From Siniperca chuatsi (Eukaryota > Chordata > Actinopteri > Centrarchiformes > Sinipercidae): 64,000 bases of DNA. Positions 1 to 15,000 of this stretch are shown here, piece by piece. The DNA lies in the NCBI RefSeq assembly GCF_020085105.1, contig NC_058055.1, positions 14,261,822 to 14,325,821 on the forward strand, read 5' to 3'. The notes below the pieces were generated by a model. It saw only the letters and a program-made list of their open reading frames with translations. It did no database searches and was not told where the DNA came from. Both the position numbers and the translations under genes were made by a program. Within the stretch, counting starts at the first letter, position 1. Each line of letters opens with the position of its first letter.

Positions 1-14
1 CACACACACACACA

Positions 15-51
<37 letters not shown>
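1..51. repeat. (CA)n microsatellite
   Basis: Nearly pure CA dinucleotide array with one T interruption at position 21. It is cut by the left edge of the window and lies inside a fat3 intron. Confidence 0.95.
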
Positions 52-53
<2 letters not shown>

Positions 54-2856
54 ATCATACATACAGCATTTGGATGTATGAAGACTTGTAATCTGCTGAA
101 AAACAAATCACCTCAGTGTGATTTTGCCACTGTGTTAATGACATTCACATCTGATGGATGCCTCAACACAGGCACGGCAACTGCTTATTACAGCTAAGAG
201 ATAAACGACCTGAATCATATTTTATTCTCAAGGACTCTAAAGGGTGTGTGTGAGAATGCCTGTATGTTGGGTACAGTTCACATGTTATTGAGTGTGCGAG
301 GACAAATATGTCTCTACTGGGATCAATATTAGCCTTTCCCTGCATATTGTCAATATTATATATCCACGATGCTGTAATGCACAAAAGCATAGAGGAAGAG
401 AAATGGAAATACGTACTTTGATTTACAAACGGAGTGAACATGCAACAGCACACCATTAGGGAATTCCTTCTACCGTAAGCTTGATAACTGACATGCTGCA
501 TGTTACATATAGGCCATCAGTTTTTGATCATTACATTGACATTTCTTTGAATATAGAATACAGGTTCCTGTAACATGTGAAATTTGCCTTTTTGTTGTTT
601 ACTGAAAGACTCATAACATAATCTAGGGCACAGACAGAAAAGACTTCATTTTTTTCCCCTCTGGATTTGAATAAAACATTTCACCTCTTCAATAATTCTT
701 TAATGGAAGCTTCAAGCAAAGCTTGTTCTGAGAATGAATGGGGCCCTCCCTAGACTTCAAACTTGGCAGCTAAAACTGAAACACATCTAAATTTATTTGC
801 TTTAATAATGTTTGTATTCTGTACATATATAAAGGTAATTCTTCTCATTTTCAAATGTGGATATTTTGTCAATAAATCAGAATGACTTAAAATAAAAGAT
901 TTTAAAATATTTTTGTAGTACAGCAAGACAGTTAAACGTATGTGACCAAGACAGGCTCTGACAGGGATCCTGTGTTTTACACAGGGACTAAAAGATTTTG
1001 AGTTTTGAAATGATGTTTAGACATAATGTGAGATTCACAACATTAGTTTACAGGCTGCAGTTATAAATCATCTTTTGTGACCCTGTTAAAAAAAAATGTA
1101 TGAGGAATTCCAGAGTATGAATGTCTAAAAAAAGATTTTGCAAGCACATAAAATTCACAGATGTGTAGAAAAGATTTGTGTTTCTAGAAACATGTTGAGA
1201 ATGTATAAATAAAATATGTGTACAAATTGTCTCAAAAGTAACGTTACACAAAAATTCTAGAAGCAAGAAGACCTTGTGGGTACTGATTAAAAGCAGGAAA
1301 CTGTATAAAATTAAAGCTCAAAGTTCCTACAATGTGTCTGAAATTTAAAGGGGAACTCCACCGATTTTACACATCAAAGTCTGTTTACAGTTCTTTGGGA
1401 GTACTAATGTATATGTGAAAAATGTTGTATAAAGCCTTTTGTGGCTCCAGAGAGAGCTGTGCGAAATGGAATAAATTGCCTCAAGTGATGTCACTTGAGT
1501 CGGCTGCAGTTGAGGCGGAAAACTACAAGTTTGAAAATGAAAAAAATCTCTGTGTGTGGAGTTAGAAAGAACTGAGCTTAGTGTAGCCCACTCCTCATCT
1601 TTGCTGTAGGCTAGCAGCTCAAGGCTACATTAGCCACTACTAGCATAACACATCCGAATCTCAAATCTCCCAAATCAAGCTGTCGGTGGTCGAGTTGCAT
1701 TGTAGGTAATGTAGGCACCAGGTTTGACAAGGAAGAGGAATGCTTGGAACAAAAAAGACGATATCTCTGGTGCTGCTGCATCAATTTTGATCCCTTTTTT
1801 TACTGTTCATCATGAGCCTGTTACAATGTTATATACTCACAAGTGAGTTCCACCTGATCACATCTTTACAGCCCAATCCAACTAGACAAAAATAGAACTA
1901 CCCACTGACTATTATGTAAATCAGAGGGCAAGTTTTGCCACCCAATTAGGCTACATTCACAGAAACAGACGGGTATTTCTACATGTACACATTAAAGTAA
2001 AATTGATCAGGACAGGAACCGGGTACAAATCTCTCGCCCAAATGTTTTTTACACATTCACTGGCTTTAATTTCTCATGCAGTATTTCCCACAGGCTCAAA
2101 AGAGGTAATATACAACCGCAGGGTGTCTGAGCATCATTTCACAAGCTCAGACTCTTTAAGACCCTGTCTTGATCCCATAGTAGAGGGCTTATGGTGAACC
2201 CATATGGTGGTTGGCAACATTTTTTGAATACAAACCTAATTCCAAATCTAAGCAAACTCCTGAAACATTTTGCCAACTTCAGCTTTGGTTTTCCCTTTAG
2301 ACTTTTTATAACTTTCTGAGAAAAGCATGTTTTATTCATCTTACTATATATCACAGAATGCATAGATATAAACTAGTAGGCCCTCCCTGGGGGAACAAAC
2401 GAGTAATGAGAAAGAAACGTTTTTTAACTGTAAACTCCTTCATGATTAGAAGATATTCACCCACACACTGGCTTAATATAAAACTAACTAGACTAATTTT
2501 TCTCAAGTACATTGCAAAGAGCTTTCACCCCTAAAGAAGACTGGAAGCAATATTCAGTTAAGAGTGCGATGAAGATTGTCTGGGCGGCTCATCAGTGTCC
2601 TAGATGTTTGACTGTGTGGGCACAAAAGTCTTTTTAATTTGTTGTGTGGGAACCAAAGCCTTTTATTGAATGAACATGGAGTAGGAGGTGCATGATGAAA
2701 GAAAATGTCAGAGGCATGTAAACATATAAGCACAAAAGACTGTTGTTTACAAGGATACATTATTAATTATGCCATTAGTCTACCACATTATACTGCCAAT
2801 TATGTTACCAAGATATCTGAATTATTTGAAACTGTGTGGCTGTTTGCAAGTCTCAC
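52..2856. other. fat3 intron (continues off the left edge)
   Basis: AT-rich sequence without a recognisable exon. The exon ending at 2857 leaves a split glycine codon, so the next fat3 exon should begin in phase 1. I looked on the minus strand for the expected continuation of the cadherin repeat (a DENDN-type calcium motif) and saw none, so it must lie left of position 1. The only structure seen is a probable dispersed repeat near 1.35-1.83 kb. Confidence 0.7.
1348..1830. repeat. Probable dispersed teleost repeat
   Basis: The stretch starts with TTAAAGGGGAACTCCACCG, a sequence I recognise as recurrent in fish genomes, and stays GC-richer than its surroundings for about 480 bases. No matching inverted terminus was found, so the right end and the class are uncertain. 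Confidence 0.35.
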
Positions 2857-3055
2857 CTGTTTTGGGGTTGATAGAGAAGAAATTCTGCGGGTTGCCAGCA
2901 GTGATGCGATAACTCAGACGACTGGGCGTGGCAGTGAGGTCAGGGTCCTGCGCCTGGATACGGATGACTGACACATCCTTTGGAGAGTTCTCCATGACAA
3001 CTGGGTGGTAGATAGGATCCGAGGTGAGGGGAGCATTATCATTGACATCTTCTAC
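2857..3055 (-). CDS. fat3: fat3 coding exon 5
   Basis: A 199-base exon starts VEDVNDNAP and contains [19 protein letters not shown], a signature shared with FAT1/FAT3. It ends in a split glycine codon. The acceptor is CAG|GTAGAA, preceded by a long pyrimidine tract; the donor is ACAG|GTGAGA. This is the last fat3 exon visible in the window. Confidence 0.9.
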
Positions 3056-4501
3056 CTGAGAGAGAAAGAGGGGAAAAGAAGAGAAAGAGGGAGAGACAAA
3101 GGGGAGAGAGGGAGAGAAGGCAGGCATTGGGCAAGGGACAGGAGTAAGCAGTGTTGTTTGTATCTATCTTAACTGTCTTTTATATCTGAGTTGGATCTGA
3201 ATTGGCAATAGATGTGTTGATAAAACCTTCTAAATCAGCATGTATGGTAATATTGCGTTGTTGTGAGGAAAATCTGCAGATTTTAGTATCTTTGTTAATC
3301 AACAACTCATGAAATGCAGCATGGACTGGGTCTGGGTTGATCTGTTATCAATCACAAAATGGAAATTTATTCACCAGAAAATGTCATAGATGTCACACTT
3401 TAAATGCACTGCAAATTAATCTCCCTTCTTACAGCATAGATCTAGAATATTTATGGCAAACAAAGCGTTGATTGAGTGTTTGCTGGGAGGCACAGAGAGC
3501 CAAGATGGTTCAGCCGGTGAATGAGGAGCACCTGTGCCTGATTAATCTCTTTTTGTCTGTGATGAAGAGGCCAGGAGTAAAGCACCCCATCACACCGCCA
3601 CACCTGAATATCCCGGAGCCAGAAAAGGCTGTTTGTTTTTTTACACACTGCTGAACTCTTCCCCAAAGGGTGAGCAGTGATGTGAGTGTTTAGACAGTGG
3701 ATTACTTAGTATCAAATAAAATAGAAGCTGAAGCAGATAATTCCCTCCAGTGTGTATCTCTTGCTTACAGACTGAGCATTGCTATAGTTATCCACTACAC
3801 TGAGCACCATTGGTATTTTAGAGAGTAACACACTGATTGTTCAGCCTTATACTGTTACTTTGGATGTACCACTAAAAGCCTTAAAACAAGCCTGTAGTTA
3901 CATGTTTGCAGGCTGTAAGAATGTATCAGTGACAGATACAGACAAAGAAGCTAATCTGTTAGCAGCACCCTTACAATATCATCATTTTTGGAGTAGAAAG
4001 ATGTTAGATGTTAAATGTCTGAAAATTGCATAATATCAGGAGTGCTGAGTGTATAACCAAATATGGTATATATAATAAATATAAAGTAGAAGCAGAGAGG
4101 ACATAAAACTGAATCATTTGTGTTGAAAATGTGGTTGGATATGGTGGAAAATAATGTGGCATTAAACGAGGAATACTCCACCCAAACTATCTTTTCAAAT
4201 ATCAAACAATCCCCCCCTGTAGACTTGAAAGAAGGGTTTAAAAAGGCATGCTCCTTTGCGGAATGTGATGGCTGAGAAGCTGCTGTACAAACCTTTTGGT
4301 GTGAATTAGTAATTCAACATAGATTAGCTGTTTTCTATCTTGCTTTTACAGTACATTTCTGGCCCATTGTTGATTAATTTGGGATAAATTCCCTGCCTGT
4401 AATTTACAGAGTTACAAAAAACTGTCTAAATATATTAAGCATGATGATGTCGTAATGTTTGAAAATCAAAAGACATTTCCTCTATATATAGGATATATAG
4501 A

Positions 4502-4535
<34 letters not shown>

Positions 4536-4758
4536 TAATAGTATAATATGAATATTGGCAGCAGAGTGTGGGTACCTGAATGAAGACTTCAACAGAAGCT
4601 GACAGGGGTGTAACCCCTCTGTCTGTGGCATAGACTGTAAGCCAATAGGAGTCTTTGGTCTCACAGTCCAGAATACCAGCAGTGTAAATCACCCCTGTTG
4701 AACCAGAGAGAAAGATTAATGCAGTTGTTACTTGGGACTGAGAATACATATCTATTAG

Positions 4759-4837
<79 letters not shown>

Positions 4838-7800
4838 GGGGCAGTGTGGGTGTCATCAGCAGAATACATCCCTAAAAGATCTTTGAATACTAAGTTTCCA
4901 GAGGCAAAGACACAAATTTAGAGTTAACTTTGTGTCCTGGCTTCAGTGACATTCACAGCTATTAGTGGTGCCGCTATAGTCACCTTCAATGTTTCAGCTT
5001 CTCTACAGCTAATCACAGCTGACCAAACTGCTCCCGCTGCAATTCGCTCAGTGCCAAACGTACCCTGAACTGCCCTACACCAATAAAGACGCACACACAG
5101 ACACTCAGACACTTACACACATTGACTGGCGTGTGTTTAGTGGCCTTAAGGAAGATGAGTAGCTGACAGCTTTGGTGACCTCTTGAGGGACAAAGATAAC
5201 ACTCACAATGGATGACACATGGGCACCTCTTTCTTTTTTTTATATCAGTTAGGCAGGACTGTCCACATAAAAACACTCGAAAAATGACACACGTGTGTGA
5301 GTTTTGCATTCTAAATTTTAGGATTAATTCATGTCATTTCTAAACATTGCCAAGAGCACTGAAGCACAATGGTGCAAGGTCATGACGCAGTTTATTTAAA
5401 CAAGGGAACCTAACGTCAGGATCAAAAACAACACAGATATCTAATTGCATTGTTTCTATTAACATAAAGTAACACAAGTCAACTAGGAATAAATAGACTG
5501 ACTCATCATAAGGGCAAAGTGAGCAGTTGATGCATTTTGGCATTTCCCCTAGAAGATGTTACACAGAGCTGAGACTGGACATGTGACCAAGTGTATATTT
5601 ACTTTGGCTCTTTTATGCTTATCTAAATCTTATCACTGCTATTAAATTTTTCATAATTAAAGACATTGTGTTAGTATTACCATTAGAATTAGTATTAGAA
5701 GTAGTGGTAGTAGCAGTAGGAGTAGTATTTGGTGTTGGTTGGATGGCCTTATCGTTGCAGTGGAGCCTGTTGTCAAGCCAAATTCATATTAATGATCATT
5801 TAGCACATCTTATGTACATTTTGAACAAACCACATTGTTACCATGACACCATAACTGTTTTTAACTGTGTTACAAATGGGCAAAGCAGTAAGGTAAGTAA
5901 ACTTGTTTTCTGGGTATTTTTACTTTGTACTGAACTTAACAAGTGAGACAATATATTTTATCAAAAACTGTGTTTCCTTAGCCATGAAGTGCAAAGAGAA
6001 TACCAAATCGGGGATTCCTTTAATTTAACCAAAATAAATGAAGGCCTCTGTCCGCGACTCCTGGGAGGCAGAGCGAGCCAAGACGGTTCAGGCCAGACTC
6101 CACGCCCCTGGGATAAACATGCTCAGTGCCACTCTTGCTTGATTCCGTTCCTAACCTCAGCCACCCTATTAAAAACATTTTTGCAGGATATCATCTAAAT
6201 AATCATAAAAATATGTTGTTGTTCACTGAAAATCTTCTAACTAGAGAACTTGAGCACAAGTACCATGTCAGTGATCCTTTCTGATTAGATTATTAAAATA
6301 TTAAATAGATCCTTTCATACATATATTAATTTCTTTGGGCTACAGGAAAATTAACTTGATTTCCTGTCACACAGTAGATGTCTGCTGTTCCCTAACTTGG
6401 CCTTCCACTCAGCCACAAACCCCACACACTGAGGTTACAGTCATACAAGCATACAAGTCAGTGACTAGAGGTGTAACTATGTGGCCTTTTTTCGTGTACT
6501 TGAGTCAGTCTTGTTGCAGCTTCCTCAGCTGCATGGCAAAGGTGTTACCTTATCACCTGAAAGTGTATGTATATGTCAGATTATGAATAAGCAGCGGCCC
6601 AGGGCATGCACAATGCATAGTAAAAGTGTTTTCTGAAACACATCCTTGCTCTATCGTCCTTGACCATGTCCTTTTCAAACCACATCTCATCTCTGTCAGA
6701 TAACTCGACAGAGAGACGAGGAAAACAGAGCTGGCTGTTTCAAATCTCTTTGAACTTTAAGACCGACAGGCACTATTCAGTGAATTCAATATAAATCTGA
6801 CTTGACAGCATCCATTCTCACCATAAATAACACACATCAAAGAGTGAACAAAAAAATGGAAGGGTCACAGAGTATTTTTCTAATCTAGAAGTTCACAGTA
6901 TGCTTGGGTTTACATCCATCTGTCATGTCTATTCAACTTCTCCATTCTTGAGAAACAGGTTTTGAGGCCCCGCTATCTAATTAATGCCACCATATCAAAT
7001 AATCAATCCCAAGATTGATTAGAAAATACTGTGTATTTCTCTGCATCTTGAGACAAAACTGAAAAGCTCTGTGTGTGGCTAAAAATAAGACATCAAAAAA
7101 TATAGCCTGTTAATTTTTAACAAATACAGAATAGAATAATTTTTAAAAGCGTGCTTGCCTGTAGCTTAAAGAATGCTTTATCCTGACTGTGACAATCCTG
7201 GAGCTTGCAAACCCACTAATAAAGGAGCAGTGGCTGCTGACAGCTGCCCAATGAGAAATTGCAGGGCTTGCTTTCCCTCTAGCCAATGACAAGAATACCA
7301 ATTTTTGTTCAAAGTACAGGAGTGCTAAGGGTTTAAGCCAGAGAAGATCCTACTTCTTTTATGATAAATAGCCCTTCCACCCATGTAGGACTAAGTCATC
7401 TTAAACATCTAAATATCAAATGTGGGAAAAGGGGGCATTCATACACGACAGGTAAGATGGGGGTGTTATGAGCTACACAAGATGCATCATAGAGCCAATT
7501 TACAAACTAAATTGGGGGGGGGTGCACAGGTTAAGACAGGCTAAAAAGAGTTTCTCTCATTCTCTCTATCCCTTTTACTCCCTCTCACTGTCTGTCACAC
7601 TCTCTCTTCACATACTTATACTAAGAGCCACAGATTGACAAGCAGTCAGAGCTGAGCCACTCAACATGGCAGCTAAATGCGTGGTGGGAGGACACAGCCG
7701 TGCTACTCTGTCCACGCCTGACAACACTGACTTCTATGCTACAAGATAAAATGAAACACTTGATGAGTGAAAACTTGGCATGCATTTACTGTGTCTTCTA

Positions 7801-10558
7801 ATCTGATACAAAAAAAAGGCACTGGTCAGAGGCTTTTCACTTGCTTATGATATTAGGGGGGGAAACAACAAAAGGCACAGTTAAAAAACAAACTTCCCAA
7901 AAGAAAAAATATATACGAAAAGGCCTGGGAGGAAGACAAGCTGTATTTTCTTCTGACACTTTTTATGTACTCCAGACTCCCCTGCATCCTCTTCCTTCCT
8001 CTCTTCGCTTCACTTCCACTCCCCTCTCCCTTCACTTTCTGCTCTAACAAGCACTATGATTTCCCCTGGAAAATCTGCACTCAATAAACTTCCTCGCTGG
8101 CTGTGATGCTCCTTACAGAGGTTTTAATTCTGAAGTGAATACCAGCACCAAGCACTATTACAGAAGACTGTAGGGATCTATCTGTGTACTGTAACACTGT
8201 TTACAGTATATACACTATACATATGAGTTATGTATACATAGTTATATATGTGAAGTGAGAGAGATACAGAGAGAGTGAGGGCAAGAGATATTCTCTCCAT
8301 GTGTCCATCTGTTTCTCTCCCACTTTCTCTCTCAACTACAGTCAATACTAATTAGCCTAGTTAAAGGTCAATACAGGCCTCCAGTGCAAGTCATGTACAG
8401 TACGGACCAGTGTGACAAGCGGTGAAGAGAGGGGCCAGAAGAAGAACACTTACACTCATTTGATCCCTGAAAATAAGTGCTAAAATAAATTCTACTGGCT
8501 AAAATTAACCACATTTTGAGCCACTCATTGGTCACTACACTGCCAATTACTAGTGACAATTGATTTTACTAGTTGCTATACTATAGATTATTGGTCTAAT
8601 TATATAACTACTAGTGATGTATTTGGGTTTAAATTGACATTTTTCACTTTTCCCAAGTAGTCATTTCAAAAATCTAAGTGTTTATATTGCTAAATAGTAA
8701 AATGTTTTTTAACTGAATTCTATAGGGTTACACATTTTAAGTAAATCTGTTTATGATTAGTTACTAGGTAGTCTCTGATCCCGACCTATTAGGTCTAATG
8801 CATTGGTTAATAAGAATAGGATATTATCACCTGTTGCTACTGTATGTCTTGTTATTAATGTGCTGCTACTTGATTAGATAGTGATTGGTAGAATTAAAGG
8901 TTTTATTAAAAATGAAAATTTTATTCATGCAACAAAATTCATTTTGTTAAATATAATAGCAATGTAGATAGCAATAGCAATTAAATACTGTCAGCAGGCA
9001 GAAAAGTGACATACTAGAGACTACTTGCTACTAATCACACCACTATGTCACTTTGCTTGACACGGTACTGCACTATTAGTTTAAATACAACACTGATCGT
9101 GGGTGCTGTATGTACTGCTTGTCTCATAATTTTGAGTTTAATTGTGCTTAATGTCTATTCTTATTTTTATTTTATATATTTCTAATAACTATTATTTCTT
9201 ACATTCCTCTATTTATCTGTACTTATTTATGTCCTTGTGCTGCTGCAACAACTGAATTTCCCCTCTGGGGATCAATAAGCATCTTATCTAACTTCCTTTT
9301 AAACAGTGAAATAGTGACTTCCGCCTTAAAGGTGGGGTATGTGATTCTAATCCAATACACGTCTTTCTGTCAAATTCAGCGAGTATCTCCTCATGGTCTG
9401 CTAGCTGTCGGTTCTGTGTGTGCGCTGGAAAAAAAAACTGTGTTTTTACACAGCCCTGGCTCTGTAAATGGGAAACAAACAAAGTGGCTCAGAGCAGGAC
9501 ACATAACACTATTCCAGCCATTCCAGCCATGATTTGTGTGTCAGGTAACGTCAAATGACTTGCCCACGGACATTACTTACTTTCTAGTTTGCCAAGATAT
9601 GCTGTTGTTGTGATGTTAGCTATAGTAGCAGGGGAGTTGTGAGTATCACTGTCTGGAGCTGGAAACTGTCTCGTCCTCTCTGCTTCGCAACAGCGACTGT
9701 AGCGACAATTTGCTAACCCACAATCTAGCTAACGTTAGTTACATTACTTGCTGTGTCGTTGTTCGCTCTATATCATGGTATTTATCATGGTATTGGATTT
9801 CTCCAAAATTGCATACCCCACCTTTAAGGCTTCAGAATTCTTACAATTCTCACCTTTGCTTGCTTATATGCAATACAAGACCTGTCAGCGGCAACACTTA
9901 GCATCAGTTGTGATTATGAAATACTACTCACTATGGAGTACCTTACAGCATCATGCAGGGAAGAGAGATGACTGAATTAGGGACTGATTTCGGCGCTTGA
10001 AGTTTGAATTTTTTCAGCACCATGGAGAGTGACACACAGAGAGAGTATGTTTAAAAGCTTCAGCACCATTGATAGAGACAGAGACTGCAAAGAGCCTTGA
10101 TGAGAAAGCAAGAGTTCTCACTCACACCTACTTTCGTTCCCATGGTAATTTCAAATATGCAGACTTTGCTTACTTGGTATTTGCAGGGCTGTCAATGGGG
10201 GTGGGGTCTTCAAGGTAATATCTTTGTGCCCACAGAACTCCTATTTCTCTAATGGAAATATAGCAAATGCCAAGATCTTATCCAGCTGTTCATGTTATTA
10301 TATTGCAAGAACACCTATTAAATTTGGTGGTTTTGCTCACTTGTTAGCAATGTCACTTGAGCTTTCTAAGATTACCTTAATAAAAATTTGATGTAAGACC
10401 AACTTAAATCATATGACGTGTTTAAGTTTCTAACAATGTTAAGCATTAAGAGTGACATTTAAGTATATATAATATCTTCATGTCCATGGTTCTTACATGA
10501 CTGTTAACATTTACAACAACTTGGAGGAAAATATTTAGACAACGCTAGAAAAAAACCT

Positions 10559-10604
<46 letters not shown>

Positions 10605-11959
10605 GGCCTTTCATTCTGTACACGAGCCAGTATGAACTAATATGAACTGTCCTATTTTCATACTGGGTATTTGATTCATTTTATCCCTGGGTGAGTGAGT
10701 CACGGCTTCTTGTTTGGATCAACATGTTTTCAGCTGCGGTTTGACACAGCAGGACAGTTGGAGACAACGACACGCTTTTTTTTGGGTCAGGCCTCCTTAA
10801 ATAAGTCACAGTGAATTCGCTACTCTTGGAAAGGATGGTGGTGCTGTGCAGGAGAGCCTTGATCAATGTTATCCACACAGCACTGGATGAGTTGTACTGA
10901 GCGGCCTGAGGCCCAACCAGTGTAGCTGCCATGCTGCCCTCATTACAGTAATGATCTCCCAGTACACAGCTCCCACGTGAGGCCCCATCAACCCACTGAC
11001 TCTCACTGTACCTCACACTCTCTTCACCTCTCTCCCTCTAATACACACATACACATACATTAAAAAAATCATGCAATTATATAAAAAAATGCAATGATTA
11101 GCAGATTAGCAATACATTTGGATGTTGATATTCCACGCATGGCACTGCAAGTTATCGGATTTTCACTTTACATAAGTTGGCTTCGAAATTGATCTTGTGT
11201 CACACCTGTGTCTTCGTCAATGGTGAAAGTGCCCAGTCCGCTGCCTCCTCTGACAGAGTACCTCAACACGCCATCTCGTCCCTTATCGTCATCCTTAGCG
11301 CTGACTGTCAGGACGCTTGTGCCTGCACGAGAGTTCTCCTTCACTGAGCCTCTCACAGCAAAGTCAGGGAAGTAGGGTGCGTACAAATTCTCATTGACAT
11401 CCACCACCTGAAGAAATGTAATGGTTCACTTTAATTTTGACTGAAAACTTGAGTGCAGATGTGTCTAGCATCATACAGTATGAATGTGAGAGCAGAATAG
11501 CATTAGGCCAATAAACCAATATTATTATTGTATAATAATTATTATATAATATTATTATGGCTAGCAGCTATTTATGCCCACTGACAACATAATTTCCTGA
11601 CAAGAAAACATTTTGGCAAATAAATTACTTACTTTGCTAATGTATCCTAAATGGTCCCTTCAACAGAACTGAAGTGAACTGAAGTGAATTGTGGGGCATC
11701 CTGCAACTTGTCCTTAAACAGTCACTATATTTCATTGTTGTGGGTTAGACTGGGGAGTTTTAGTGTACCATGAATGTTACACAGGTATTTCTATGCTGAG
11801 AATAAAAACTGGGGGAGCATTAAAGAAAACATGTAAATATTGGCACATTGTATCACATCACAGCAATTGGAAGCTTGAATTGAACCAACAAAACGATAAA
11901 TGTTAATGCTTAATTGATTAAACTGATCATTAGAATTTGTTCTGATACAAATTTGTGTA

Positions 11960-12027
<68 letters not shown>

Positions 12028-15000
12028 GTACCTCCACCTCCACAAATGTCTGACTGATGAGAGTGGGTACTCCTCTGTCCTCAGCAAGTACTGTCAGGTT
12101 GAAAAACTGTTGTTTCTCAAAGTCCAGCTCCTTCCTAATCCTCAACACTCCACTCACAGCATCGATCTGTACAAAGCATTACAATCCCATACATTATAAA
12201 CTGCCAATAAAAAGAAGATCAGCATATGCAACAGTATAGACAATGTAAATTGTGACATCACCTACCTCAAAAGTGCCATTGAAGTCAATAATCAAGGAGT
12301 ATCGGACTTGTCCACCGGGGCCAATGTCGGGGTCCTGAGCCTGCACCCAGGTAATCACAGCTCCTGGCGGGAGGTCCTCCAGTACGCGAGCACTATAGCT
12401 GCTAGGGATGAAAGCCGGGGCGCAATCGTTGACATCTTCCACTATTATACTTAAAGTAGTCACTGACGACCGTCGAGTGCCTCTTTCAGCTTTGTCTCTC
12501 ACTTCAATCATCAATGTGAACATTGGGAAGGTTTCTCTGTCCAAGTGGCTGGCAACAAATACACTTCCAGTTTCGCTGTCAATACCAAACTGAGGGACAC
12601 TGGTCAGCATTATGTAGGAGAGCTGTCCATTTTGATCCATGTCTCTGTCAAATGCAGTGATGGTAATAACTTCCATACCAATGGCCGAGTTTTCTGAAAT
12701 AAGAGCAGAGAGGCTGCCCTGATCAAACTGGGGGTCATTGTCATTCGCATCCTCAATGATCACAGTCAGTAGTCTCCAATTGGACATCTGAGGAACACCC
12801 TGATCGTAGATGGTGATATTAAGGAAGTAACGATCCAATCGTTCACGGTCTAGTGGCTGCAATACAGTTATCAACCCATTCTCCATGTTGATATTGAAGC
12901 AGTTTTCTTTGTTGCCATCAGATATGGAAAAGAGAACACGGCCATTGAAGCCTGTGTCACCATCTCGTGCTCTCACCTGAAATACACTGGCACCAGCAGC
13001 GAGGTCTTCTCTCACTAGAATACTAGTGGGCAAGGCCTCAAACTGTGGAGCCTGTTTGTTCATAGAGAAAAATTCTGTATATCTTTCATCTGGTCTTGGT
13101 CTTGCCATAGCAGACACTTTTGAGAGCATTTTTTCTGCCAGCAGCTGGGCTACCCTGGTTTCCTTGCAGTTGAACCCCCTGGGTGGGATCCTACCCCTCA
13201 CTACAGATACATTCACAAATGTAGGATCAGAGAACATTTCTCCGTCTGTTGCAACTATTTTCAGATTGAATGTCCCACTTTTTAAATTAGCCACTGCTAA
13301 CGATCTCTTCAATGACAAAGCCCCAGAGTCTGGATTTAAGTTAAAGTAGTCTAACTCGTTCCCAGACAGTATCTTATACTTCACCATTCCTAGTTCATCC
13401 ATGTCCACAGCTGATAAGGTGACAATAGTCTGGCTGATAGGAAAATCACGGCTTATCATCCCCCTGCAAGAAACCATCTCAAAAAGAGGCTGGTTGTCAT
13501 TAATATTTATTAGACGAATGGTGACATTAACCTCACTCTCCCTTCTGTAGGGTGAACCCCAATCAGAGGCCCGCACCGCAAAAATATAGATATCATCTGC
13601 TGACTCAAAGTCCAGGTCTCTTGTGATCCTCACCTCCCCTGTGTCCTGGTCTATGGTAAATGGAAGAGACTGTTCACCACTTATTGTGTGGGTGACATAC
13701 CCATTCTCTCCTTTATCATCATCCACAGCAGACACTAAAAGAACAACAGTGCCTACAGGTAAGCTCTCGTTGATTGCAATATCATAGAATGGCCTGTTGA
13801 ACACTGGAGAGTTGTCATTAGCATCCTCTATGAGGATTTGGACCCTTGCTCGCTGCTGACTAATAATATCAACCACCTCCATCTCCATGAAATCCTGTGA
13901 TATCCTTGTCAGCTGCCTTGTGGTCATAATAACTCCAGTCAAAGGGTTTATATCAAAGTACATTGGATCTGAGAGGCTGCTGAAGCTGTAATTGACACTC
14001 AGAGGAGCTGGGGAGATTTTCACCACCTCTACAATAGTGCCTGGGGGAGCTATTTCACTCAGCTTGACTACATAAACATCTTTTTCAAAATTCGCCAACA
14101 CTGGGTCTGGCTTTGTAACCAACAACTGAACAACTTGAGTATTAGAAAACTTCGGAGGTATACCCCTGTCTTTAGCCTGGAAGGTTAAGTTGCAGCCATA
14201 AGGGAATGTATCCCAGTCGACCAATTCTGATGTTTTAACCCTATACTCATTCCCGACCGGCGATCGATCAACCACAAACTGCTCAAAGGGGTCACCCTCA
14301 ATAATGGACACCCATTCTATATCCCCAGATACCCCCTCGTCTTTGTCCTCCACAGTCACTATGGCATAGACTGGGTTCTTGTCCACCCATGATGGAACAA
14401 CAGAAACTGCACTGAGAACAGGAGAAAATTCATTAACCCGCTCAACAGTTAGGACCAGCCTTGCGGTGCTGCTAATACCATTGTTCCCATAGAGTTTCAT
14501 CCCTCTGTCGACCACCTGCACCTCCAGCTCAAATCGGTCTTGTTTGTCCATCCTAGGCTGACCTGTCAGGGTGATGACCCCACTGGTCGGATGAACAGCA
14601 AAAAGCTCAACTCTGTTCTTGAAGAAGTAGTAGAACTCCCCGTTGGAGCCCATGTCAGCATCTGTGGCTGTTACACGTCCTATGCTGGCACCCAGAGGGG
14701 CACTCTCAGAAACAACAAATGAATAGGAGGTTGGGGAGAAGAGAGGTCGGAGATCATTGGTATCTAAGACCTTGATATAAACAGTGGCTAAGGCCTCTAG
14801 ACCTCCTTGAGCAGATGCCTTAACTGTCAGTGTGTAATTGTCCTGTACTTCCCGATTCAATATTGCACCACTGCCTCCGTTAGTGCGTATACGGAGGAAA
14901 CAAAAATCTCCCATTACAAACTCCTCAGCCTGGAAGATTCCCTCACTGTCTCCAGACTCAATGGAATATTTTATGTCTAAAGACCGAGGTGGCCCAAGAA

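Larger units (their letters stand above)
4695..11205. other. fat3 intron between coding exons 3 and 4
   Basis: A 6.5-kb intron. It holds an (AT)n array at 10561-10601 and a 508-base inverted-repeat element at 9323-9830. A fragment near 9245-9290 resembles the ubiquitous fish repeat ending in ...GGGGATCAATAA. A 111-codon open frame at 10681-11016 on the minus strand has no recognisable domain and is not called. Confidence 0.75.

Noticed and set aside
4435-4869. 144-codon minus-strand frame rich in TH dipeptides
   Set aside because: Mostly translation of the CA microsatellite joined to the real fat3 exon 4; only 4576-4694 is coding.
10681-11016. 111-codon minus-strand open frame between fat3 exons
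   Set aside because: Not cadherin-like, no domain recognised, and the flanking fat3 exons already join in phase without it.
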